From an uncultured Lachnospiraceae bacterium (GTDB taxonomy: Bacteria > Bacillota > Clostridia > Lachnospirales > Lachnospiraceae), in NCBI GenBank assembly GCA_902768735.1, contig CACXMK010000013.1, forward strand, positions 1 to 41,856: 41,856 nucleotides of DNA, read 5' to 3'. A model generated the notes under the pieces. It was given only the letters and a program-made list of their open reading frames with translations. It made no database searches and was not told where the DNA came from. Shown here piece by piece: positions 17,109 to 24,778 of this stretch; position 1 is the first letter of the stretch, and each line of letters opens with the position of its first letter. The translations under genes and the position numbers were made by a program.

Positions 17109-18296
17109 ATGAAAAAGAGGATCGCATTGATTTTGGCAGCCGCGATGTTCGCAGTGCTCGCAGCGGGATGCGGGAGCGGCGCTTTCATTGACAAAGCGCA
17201 GGCGAAGACCGCAGATGCTGTGCAGAATGTGCCGGTAAACGCGGAAGCGGCTCAGAAAGATACAAGTACAATGACAGAAGAGGAACTGCATATGCTCGAT
17301 GATTCGCCTCTCGGAAAATCGCACCTGAAGATCGCGCTTCTGACTGCTCCGTCCGGGACAGACGATCTTGCAGTGAACAGAGGCCTGAAGCAGGGGCTCT
17401 CAGAGTTCATGGAATCGGATAAGACGGTCACCGTGAAGGAATTCGCCGAGAAGACCGGCAGTCCCGCAGAGTGTTTGAAAATGGCAGATGAGCTGGCTGC
17501 AGGTTATGATGTCGTGGTCATGAGCGGGGAGATGTTCTCCGGGATCGGCAAGATCGCGAAGAAGAATAAAGATGTGCACTTTATTGTTTTCGACGCCGTT
17601 CCGCAGGATGAAAAAGGAAAGCCCGAAGTCCTCGATAATGTAACCTCTTTTACCTATCGCGATGAAGAGTGCGGTTTTCTGGCGGGTGTCGCAGCGGCAC
17701 TCGAATCAAAGAGCGGAAAAGTGGCGGCCGTCACTGCAAAAGATATCGGTAACGTCGCGGCCAACGGTAAACTCGGCTTTGCCTGCGGCGTCAATTACGC
17801 GAACAAAAATCTGGGAACTTCCGTAAGTGTTCCTGTATCCGACAGCGAGATGACGGCAAAGCAGCTGATCGCGGAAGGATGCGATGTCCTTTATCCGGCG
17901 TCTCCGACGTGTACGAAGGACGTCCTGAGAGCTGCCAAGGCAGCCGGTGGTGTTCGTGTCGTCGGCTCCTTTATAGACCAGTTCCCGTATGGCGGAAACA
18001 AGAAAGTCAATGTCGTGATCACTTCTGTCTACCGCACGCAGGGTGCGGACCTCATCGGAGAACTGATGACGGTCGCGATGGAAAATGAGCGGGCAGAGAA
18101 CAAACTCCTGGGAGCTGAGGATTTCAGCATCAATTACTATTTTGACACAGACAGAGCCACACTTTCTAAAAAGACGTACGCGGAGCTGGAGAAAGCGTAT
18201 GAGCTCTTAAGAAAAGGCAGGATCGTGCCGGCTTCTCTTACGAACGGGATGAGCCCGGATCAGTTTACAGGCCTTGAAGCCGCGGCTTCCAGATAA
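17109..18296 (+). CDS. BMP-family (basic membrane protein / PnrA-like) substrate-binding lipoprotein
   Basis: Proteins of this family are extracytoplasmic solute receptors, mostly for nucleosides, feeding ABC transporters. The 395-residue precursor has a classic lipoprotein signal: MKKR, a hydrophobic stretch, then LAAGC with Cys21. A disordered linker runs to about residue 70. The two-lobe periplasmic-binding fold follows (LKIALLTAP, VVVMSGEMFSG, VHFIVFDAVP, ECGFLAGVAA). The start at 17109 has GGGAGG upstream. No permease or ATPase genes are adjacent, so it is an orphan receptor here and may share a transporter encoded elsewhere or act as a sensor. The family call is good, the ligand unknown. 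Confidence 0.8.
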   Translation: MKKRIALILAAAMFAVLAAGCGSGAFIDKAQAKTADAVQNVPVNAEAAQKDTSTMTEEELHMLDDSPLGKSHLKIALLTAPSGTDDLAVNRGLKQGLSEFMESDKTVTVKEFAEKTGSPAECLKMADELAAGYDVVVMSGEMFSGIGKIAKKNKDVHFIVFDAVPQDEKGKPEVLDNVTSFTYRDEECGFLAGVAAALESKSGKVAAVTAKDIGNVAANGKLGFACGVNYANKNLGTSVSVPVSDSEMTAKQLIAEGCDVLYPASPTCTKDVLRAAKAAGGVRVVGSFIDQFPYGGNKKVNVVITSVYRTQGADLIGELMTVAMENERAENKLLGAEDFSINYYFDTDRATLSKKTYAELEKAYELLRKGRIVPASLTNGMSPDQFTGLEAAASR

Positions 18297-18322
18297 AACG
18301 AGACAGAACGGGTCGCTCTAAA

Positions 18323-18361
18323 AGGGCTGCGCGCCGGAATGGCTGCGCAGCCCTATTTTTT
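18323..18361 (+). terminator. Terminator after the BMP-family lipoprotein
   Basis: AGGGCTGCGC and GCGCAGCCCT form a perfect 10-bp stem, followed by ATTTTTTT. Confidence 0.92.
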
Positions 18362-18443
18362 TGCGCAGCTATCTATCTTTTTGGAGATTTCTTATTATAA
18401 TAGCATGTATAGCGTTTTTAATGAGTAGTATAGTGAGGAAACT

Positions 18444-21422
18444 ATGGACGTAACGAACAAGATTCTGGATAAATATGAAATCCTTCAGCACCAGTACCTG
18501 AAGGACACAGGCTGTGACAGCCTGCTTTTGCGCCACAGAAAGACCGGCGCGAGAGTCGCGCTTCTTCCCTCGGAAGATGACAATAAAGTTTTCTATATCG
18601 GATTCCGCACGCCGCCGGAGGATTCGACCGGCGTCGCACATATTCTTGAGCATTCCGTGCTCTGCGGATCCCGGGACTTCCCGGTAAAGGATCCGTTCAT
18701 TGAACTGGCCAAGGGGTCGCTGAATACATTCCTCAACGCGATGACTTACCCCGACAAGACCGTTTATCCGGTTGCGAGCTGCAACGATACGGACTTTAAG
18801 AACCTGATGCACGTGTATCTCGACGCGGTGTTCCATCCCAATATCTATAAAGAACAGAACATCTTCCGGCAGGAAGGATGGCATTACGAAGCCGATGACA
18901 CGGATAGCCCGATCACGGTGAACGGCGTCGTTTACAACGAGATGAAGGGCGCCCTTTCTTCGCCCGACGATGTGCTCGCCCGCGCTATTTACGCCGCGCT
19001 CTATCCGCACACTCCTTACGCGGTGGAATCCGGCGGTGATCCGGTCAACATCCCGGACCTCACCTATGAGGCGTTTCTGGGATTCCACAGCAGATATTAT
19101 CACCCCTCTAACAGCTATATTTTCCTGTATGGAAACATGGACATGGAGGAGAGGCTCCTTTACCTCGACGAGGCGTATCTGTCCGATTTTGACAGACTGG
19201 AGATCAATTCTGAGATTCCCGCTGAACCCGCGTTTGAAAAGCCCGCAGAGGCGATCGAGCACTACTCTGTGCTCTCTGAGGAAGAAATCCCCGGAAGGAG
19301 TTATCTGGCCTGGAATCTGGCCCTTGCGCCGGACGGACAGGACACCAGGCTCTGCCTTGCGCTCAAGATCCTCGACTACATGCTCTGCGACGCGGAAGGC
19401 GCTCCTGTCAAAAAAGCGCTCCGCGAAAAGGGGATCGGCGAAGATGTCTTTTCCATGCTGGAGCTTGGGATCAGGCAGCCGAGCTATTCTGTCACTGCGA
19501 AATATACGGATCCCGAAAGAAAAGAGGAGTTCGTAAGCACCATTGAGGACACGCTCAGGGAGATCGCTGAGAAGGGGCTGGATCAGCGCTCCCTTCTGGC
19601 AGGGATCAACCATTTCGAATTCAAATACAGGGAAGCCAATTACGGCTACTATCCCAAGGGCCTTGTGTACGGCCTGAACGCTCTGGATACCTGGCTCTAC
19701 AACGAAGAGGCGCCTTTTATCAATCTGGAGCTCGGAGAGGCATTTGAGTTCCTTCGCGGGAAGATGGACAAGGGCTATTTCGAAGAGCTGATCCGCACGC
19801 ATTTCCTGATGAATCCGCACAAAGCGGTCGTCGTGATGACGCCGGAAGCAGGTCTGACTGAGAAGATGGCGGAGGAACTCAGGCAGAAGCTTGTCAAGTA
19901 CGCGCAGAGCCTTTCGAAAGAAGAGAGGCAGCAGATCATCGATGACCTTGCGGAGCTCCGCAAATGGCAGGAGACGCCCAGTTCCAAGGAAGATGTCGAA
20001 AAGATCCCCATGCTTACAAGGGATGACCTTAACAGGGAGATCAGGCCGTATATCAATTCGTTTGCAAATGCGCTCACAAAGCGGGGAGAAGAAAAAGCGC
20101 TTGAGACGCTGGTGGTATCGCATCCTCTGAACACTTCGGGGATCGATTATCTGACCCTGATGTTTGACATCACGAAGCTCCCGCAGAAGTTCTTCCCGTA
20201 CCTGGGAATCTTCAAAACACTGCTGGGCGTTCTCGACACAGAGAATTTCAGCTACGCGGAACTTGACCGCGAGATCAATATCTATACCGGCGGGATCGGC
20301 GCGGTTGTCACTGTTTATTCGCAGAACAGCGATCCGTCCCTCTTTAAGATGATGATGGAAGTCAACTGCAAAGTCCTTCACGGCAATCTTAAAGACGCCA
20401 TGAGGATCCTCAGGGAGATCCTGACGGCGACCAGGTGGGATACGAAAGACCGGATCCTCGAAGTACTCGAGGAGGAGCGCGCCGCGATGCGCGCGGACCT
20501 TCCCGCGTCAGGACATGCAACGGCGGCGATCCGGGCCATGTCCTGTTTCTCGAAGACAGCGCTGATCACGGACTGTGTGAACGGCGTAAACGCTTACCGG
20601 AAGCTTGACGAGACGTGCGGGCTTTTGGAAAAAGGCGAAGCGGACGCTGTTTTGACACTGCTGAAGGAAATGGCGGAGTATATCTTCCGCGCGGATCATC
20701 TGATGACGGACTGCACAGCGGATGAGGGCAGTATCGCGGCCATTATAGAGTGCGCGGCGGAACTGGCCGGTACTCTTTTTGACGGCAGAACAGAGGAACA
20801 GGACGCTGCGGCGTACGGCGACGTATTCAAAGTGGAGCCTGTCAAGGTGAAAGAAGGATTCACAACGCCCGGACAGGTCCAGTTCGTCTGCAGGGCCGGC
20901 AGCTTCGGCGGCAAGGGACTCGAATATACGGGAGCCCTGCGCGTTCTGCGCGTCATTCTCGGCTACGACTACCTGTGGAACAAAATCAGGGTCACCGGCG
21001 GCGCATACGGCTGCATGACCAGCTTTGCTAAGGATAAGAGCGCATATTTCGTCTCTTTCAGGGATCCGCATCTTGAGCGGACGATCCGCGTATTCGAGGA
21101 AGCGCCGGATTACGTGCGCGCATTTGACGCCGACGAGCGCACGATGACGAAGTATATTATCGGAACTGTCAGCGCGTTGGACCACCCGATGACGCCTTCC
21201 ACCTATGGAAAGTATTCTCTTGCGGCATACATGACAGGAATTACGGAGGAAGACGCAAGGAGAGAGAGACAGCAGGTGCTGGACTGCGATCCCGCTGCGA
21301 TCCGGGCTCTGGCAGGGCACATCGAGGCGTTCCTCGCGGATGACTGTCTATGCGTTGTCGGAACCGATGAGAAGGTCAGGAGTGAAGCGGGCCGGTTCGA
21401 CAGGATCGAAAAGCTTCAGTGA
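18444..21422 (+). CDS. M16C metalloprotease (insulinase family, presequence-protease-like)
   Basis: This is a large zinc peptidase of the PreP/falcilysin group, which degrades unstructured peptides inside a closed chamber. The 992-residue length matches the four-domain M16C architecture. The inverted zinc motif HILEH is at residues 66-70 and the third ligand Glu166 is in YNEMKGA. The second half is the catalytically silent repeat, with the paired Arg/Tyr segment near GGAYGCMTSF. There is no signal peptide, so it should act in the cytoplasm. The start has AGGAAACT just upstream, and a perfect TATAAT lies at 18396-18401, without a clear -35. era follows after 68 bases and may be cotranscribed. 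Confidence 0.92.
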   Translation: MDVTNKILDKYEILQHQYLKDTGCDSLLLRHRKTGARVALLPSEDDNKVFYIGFRTPPEDSTGVAHILEHSVLCGSRDFPVKDPFIELAKGSLNTFLNAMTYPDKTVYPVASCNDTDFKNLMHVYLDAVFHPNIYKEQNIFRQEGWHYEADDTDSPITVNGVVYNEMKGALSSPDDVLARAIYAALYPHTPYAVESGGDPVNIPDLTYEAFLGFHSRYYHPSNSYIFLYGNMDMEERLLYLDEAYLSDFDRLEINSEIPAEPAFEKPAEAIEHYSVLSEEEIPGRSYLAWNLALAPDGQDTRLCLALKILDYMLCDAEGAPVKKALREKGIGEDVFSMLELGIRQPSYSVTAKYTDPERKEEFVSTIEDTLREIAEKGLDQRSLLAGINHFEFKYREANYGYYPKGLVYGLNALDTWLYNEEAPFINLELGEAFEFLRGKMDKGYFEELIRTHFLMNPHKAVVVMTPEAGLTEKMAEELRQKLVKYAQSLSKEERQQIIDDLAELRKWQETPSSKEDVEKIPMLTRDDLNREIRPYINSFANALTKRGEEKALETLVVSHPLNTSGIDYLTLMFDITKLPQKFFPYLGIFKTLLGVLDTENFSYAELDREINIYTGGIGAVVTVYSQNSDPSLFKMMMEVNCKVLHGNLKDAMRILREILTATRWDTKDRILEVLEEERAAMRADLPASGHATAAIRAMSCFSKTALITDCVNGVNAYRKLDETCGLLEKGEADAVLTLLKEMAEYIFRADHLMTDCTADEGSIAAIIECAAELAGTLFDGRTEEQDAAAYGDVFKVEPVKVKEGFTTPGQVQFVCRAGSFGGKGLEYTGALRVLRVILGYDYLWNKIRVTGGAYGCMTSFAKDKSAYFVSFRDPHLERTIRVFEEAPDYVRAFDADERTMTKYIIGTVSALDHPMTPSTYGKYSLAAYMTGITEEDARRERQQVLDCDPAAIRALAGHIEAFLADDCLCVVGTDEKVRSEAGRFDRIEKLQ

Positions 21423-21490
21423 TATAGAGTAAGAGTCAAAACACAGACAAGAGAGATAAGAATAAGATAGTTTAGAAAAGGAAGAACTGA

Positions 21491-22507
21491 ATGCCGGATC
21501 AAAGAGAAGCGACAACGAATACGCAGGAAAACGCGGCGAAAAAGGCGGGTTTTGTCACGATCATCGGAAGGCCGAACGTAGGCAAATCCACGCTGATGAA
21601 CAGGCTGATCGGACAGAAGATCGCCATCACCTCCTACAAACCGCAGACGACGAGGACGCAGGTCCGCACTATTTTGTCGGAGGAGAGGGGGCAGATCGTC
21701 TTTCTCGATACGCCCGGTATCCACCGCACGAAGACACGGATGGGAGAGTACATGGTGAAAGCCGCTTCCAGCACGCTAAAGGAAGTGGATGCGGTGCTTT
21801 GGCTCGTGGAGCCCAGGGAGAAGATCGGCGAAGAGGACAAAGGCATCTTAAAGCTCCTTGCAGCGGTGAAGACCCCTGTTCTGCTCCTGATCGGCAAGAC
21901 CGATTCTGTCAAAAAAGCGCAGATCCTGCCCGTGATCGCCGCTTACCAGAAGGCGTATGACGATGCGGTGGAAGCGCAGACAGCGGAGGACCGGGCAGCC
22001 GGGAAAGCTGCGCGCGGCTCGAACCTGAAGGGGATCATCCCGATCAGCGCGAGGACCGGCGACGGGGTGGACGATCTTCTGGCGAGCGTGTTTGCGCTGC
22101 TGCCGGAGGGCGAACCCTTCTACGACGAGGAGCAGGTCACGACAGAGACTGAGCGGGAGATCGCAGGAGAGATCGTCCGTGAGAAGGCGCTCCGCCTGCT
22201 GCAGGAGGAAGTGCCCCACGGCATCGCGGTCACGATCGACAGCATGAAGTACCGGACAAGAAAAGACGGCACAGAGATCTGCGATATCGACGCCTCCATC
22301 ATCTGCGAGCGCGAGAGCCACAAGATGATCGTGATCGGAAAACAGGGGGCGATGCTCAAGAAGATCGGGACCGCTGCGAGAACGGATATCGAGAACATGC
22401 TTCAGTCCAAGGTGAACTTAAAGCTCTGGGTCAAGGTCCGCAAGGACTGGAAGGACGACGAGCAGCAGATGAAATCCTTTGGCTATGATATGCGCAAGTA
22501 TAAGTAG
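21491..22507 (+). CDS. era: GTPase Era with unusual G4 motif
   Basis: Era is a ribosome-assembly GTPase that binds the 3' end of 16S rRNA. G1 is GRPNVGKS (26-33), switch I has TTRTQVRT, G3 is DTPG (73-76) and G5 is SAR (186-188). A C-terminal KH domain carries GKQG (near VIGKQGAMLKKIG). Two oddities stand out. G4, normally NKxD, reads GKTD at 135-138, and the asparagine that contacts guanine is missing. The protein also has 338 residues against about 300, because of an Ala/charged insertion around residues 157-178 before G5. Otherwise it looks intact and coupled to recO downstream. Confidence 0.95.
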   Translation: MPDQREATTNTQENAAKKAGFVTIIGRPNVGKSTLMNRLIGQKIAITSYKPQTTRTQVRTILSEERGQIVFLDTPGIHRTKTRMGEYMVKAASSTLKEVDAVLWLVEPREKIGEEDKGILKLLAAVKTPVLLLIGKTDSVKKAQILPVIAAYQKAYDDAVEAQTAEDRAAGKAARGSNLKGIIPISARTGDGVDDLLASVFALLPEGEPFYDEEQVTTETEREIAGEIVREKALRLLQEEVPHGIAVTIDSMKYRTRKDGTEICDIDASIICERESHKMIVIGKQGAMLKKIGTAARTDIENMLQSKVNLKLWVKVRKDWKDDEQQMKSFGYDMRKYK

Positions 22508-22550
22508 GGCGCAGTAAATAAGGCGGAACGCACAGGGCAGAGAAGGCGGG

Positions 22551-23201
22551 ATGAGCGCAAGTTACGAAGTGACCGGAATGGTCTTAAAGAGTGTTCCCGC
22601 GGGGGAATACGACAGAAGGATCGAGATCCTGACCCGCGAGCGGGGGAGGATCTCGGGATTCGCCAGAGGCGCCAGGAGACCGGGAAGTACGGTCATGGCC
22701 GCCTCTGCCCCTTTTGTGTCCGGAACATTCAGGATCAGCGAGAACAAGAGCGCGTATCAGATCCTCGACGCCAGGGTGGATAACTTCTTCGATAAGCTTC
22801 GGGACGACATAACAGCCGCCTGCTACGGGTCCTATTTCATGGAGATCCTGCAATATGTGACCCGGGAGAACAGCGACGGGACGGAGCTGCTCAAACTCGC
22901 GTACCAGAGCCTTCGGGCACTGGAATCGGACGCTTTCGACAACCGCCTTGTCAGGGCAGTATTCGAGATCAAAACAGTGATGATCGAGGGCGAGTATCCC
23001 GGACCGCGGCGCGACGCGGAGTATCTGGACGCGACGCTGTACGCACTGGATTTCCTTTTCCGGACGCCGCCGGCGAAGGTCTATTCCTTCAGCGTAAAGC
23101 CGGAAGTGCTGGCGGAGCTGGAATCGTATTCCAAATGGCTCCTCGCAAAGACTTGGGGACACAGGTTCCAGAGCCTGGAGATCCTGGAAGTCCTGGTGTA
23201 A
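22551..23201 (+). CDS. recO: DNA repair protein RecO (short form)
   Basis: RecO anneals strands and helps load RecA with RecR in gap repair. The N-terminal OB fold is recognisable (YEVTGMVLKS, EYDRRIEILTRERGRIS, FARGARRPGS), followed by the helical domain (ACYGSYFMEI). At 216 residues it is shorter than the usual 240-250. The zinc-finger cysteines typical of many RecO proteins are absent: the segment after the central helices runs directly from GEYPGP to a helix. The start follows AGAAGGCGGG. The operon is era-recO, possibly with the M16C gene. Confidence 0.88.
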   Translation: MSASYEVTGMVLKSVPAGEYDRRIEILTRERGRISGFARGARRPGSTVMAASAPFVSGTFRISENKSAYQILDARVDNFFDKLRDDITAACYGSYFMEILQYVTRENSDGTELLKLAYQSLRALESDAFDNRLVRAVFEIKTVMIEGEYPGPRRDAEYLDATLYALDFLFRTPPAKVYSFSVKPEVLAELESYSKWLLAKTWGHRFQSLEILEVLV

Positions 23202-23226
23202 GAGCTGCCGCAGGATGTATTCTCCG

Positions 23227-23255
23227 TTGCAAAACAGACGGGATTCCCTTATAAT
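23227..23255 (+). promoter_or_regulatory. Sigma-A promoter of glyS-alaS
   Basis: TTGCAA (23227-23232) and a perfect TATAAT (23250-23255) are 17 bases apart. The resulting leader is about 100 bases and contains no T-box signature. Confidence 0.75.
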
Positions 23256-23362
23256 AAAGCGTTGATGACTGCACACCGGTAACGGAAGCCGGCTGCAGGT
23301 ACCAAAATACAGTACAAAAAGAAAATATTAAAACAGAAATATAAAAAGGAGCACGAGAGTCA

Positions 23363-24751
23363 ATGGAAAAGACAATGGAAAAGATCGTAGCACTGTGCAA
23401 TGCCAGAGGATTCATCTACCCCGGTTCCCAGATCTACGGCGGACTGGCCAACACATGGGACTACGGCAATCTGGGCGTCGAGCTCAAGAACAATGTCAAG
23501 AAGGCATGGTGGCAGAAGTTTGTGCAGGAGAGCCCTGAGAATGTAGGCGTCGACTGCGCGATCCTGATGAACCCCCAGACATGGGTGGCCAGCGGACATC
23601 TTGCAAGCTTTTCCGACCCGCTGATGGACTGCAAGGCCTGCGGCGAGAGATTCCGTGCGGACAAACTGATCGAGGACTATGCGCAGGAGCACGAAATGAC
23701 CCTTGACGGCAGCGTCGATGGCTGGACCAGCGATGAGATGATGAGCTTCATCAACAAGTTCAGCGTTCCCTGCCCCAGCTGCGGCAAGTTCCACTGGACA
23801 GATATCCGCCAGTTCAACCTGATGTTCAAGACTTTCCAGGGCGTAACGGAGAGCAGCGCCGCGACCGTTTACCTCAGACCTGAGACGGCGCAGGGCATCT
23901 TCGTCAACTTCAAGAACGTGCAGAGAACGTCCCGCAAGAAGATCCCGTTCGGAATCTGCCAGATCGGCAAGTCTTTCAGAAATGAGATCACACCCGGCAA
24001 CTTCACATTCCGTACGCGTGAGTTCGAGCAGATGGAAATGGAATTTTTCTGTGAGCCCGACACGGATCTCGAGTGGTTCGCATACTGGAAGGATTTCTGC
24101 TGGAACTGGCTCATGAAGCTCGGCCTTAAGCCCGAGGAGACCAGAATGAGAGACCATGACAAGGAAGAGCTCTCTTTCTATTCCAAGGCTACGACCGACA
24201 TCGAGTTCCTGTTCCCCTTCGGCTGGGGCGAGCTCTGGGGCATCGCGGACAGGACCGACTACGACCTGACCCAGCACCAGAACGTATCCGGCGAGGATAT
24301 GGGCTATTTTGACGATGTCAAAAAAGTAAAGTACGTGCCTTTCGTCGTTGAGCCTTCACTGGGTGCCGACCGCGTCACGCTGGCATTCCTCTGCGCGGCT
24401 TACGACGAGGAAGAGCTCGAAGGCGGCGACATGAGAACCGTTATGCGCTTCCATCCTGCGCTGGCACCCGTCAAGATCGGCGTACTTCCGCTTTCCAAGA
24501 AGTTGAACGACCAGGCCTTTGAGATCTACAAAAAACTCGTCAGGAAGTATAACTGCGAGTACGACGACAGAGGCAACATCGGCAAGAGATACAGAAGACA
24601 GGACGAGATCGGCACTCCTTTCTGCGTGACCTACGACTTCGAGTCCGAGAACGACAAGGCTGTCACGATCCGCATGAGGGACAGCATGGAGCAGGTCCGT
24701 GTCCCGATCGACGAGCTGGAAGCATGGTTCGCTGACAAGTTCGACTTCTGA
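23363..24751 (+). CDS. glyS: Glycine--tRNA ligase, dimeric class II type
   Basis: This enzyme charges tRNA-Gly. The 462-residue single-chain form (alpha2, also called GlyQS) is used in place of the bacterial GlyQ-GlyS tetramer. The N-terminus has [14 protein letters not shown]. Motif 2 is [19 protein letters not shown] and motif 3 is [12 protein letters not shown]-terminal anticodon-binding domain starts near [12 protein letters not shown] zinc-type CxxC pair occurs at CKACG and CPSCG. The start at 23363 has AAGGAG about 13 bases upstream, a rather long spacing. An in-frame ATG at 23375 is a possible alternative. alaS follows after 27 bases. Confidence 0.96.
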   Translation: MEKTMEKIVALCNARGFIYPGSQIYGGLANTWDYGNLGVELKNNVKKAWWQKFVQESPENVGVDCAILMNPQTWVASGHLASFSDPLMDCKACGERFRADKLIEDYAQEHEMTLDGSVDGWTSDEMMSFINKFSVPCPSCGKFHWTDIRQFNLMFKTFQGVTESSAATVYLRPETAQGIFVNFKNVQRTSRKKIPFGICQIGKSFRNEITPGNFTFRTREFEQMEMEFFCEPDTDLEWFAYWKDFCWNWLMKLGLKPEETRMRDHDKEELSFYSKATTDIEFLFPFGWGELWGIADRTDYDLTQHQNVSGEDMGYFDDVKKVKYVPFVVEPSLGADRVTLAFLCAAYDEEELEGGDMRTVMRFHPALAPVKIGVLPLSKKLNDQAFEIYKKLVRKYNCEYDDRGNIGKRYRRQDEIGTPFCVTYDFESENDKAVTIRMRDSMEQVRVPIDELEAWFADKFDF

Positions 24752-24778
24752 TAACGGCTTTGGAGGATAAGAAAGACA

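Noticed and set aside
18369-20381. 670-codon open frame on the minus strand
   Set aside because: It lies entirely opposite the M16C protease gene, which has all expected motifs. Its own translation is Arg/Leu/Val-rich with no family pattern, as usual for antisense frames in GC-rich codon-biased genes.
23256-23362. T-box riboswitch before glyS
   Set aside because: The leader is too short and lacks the conserved T-box and antiterminator sequences.
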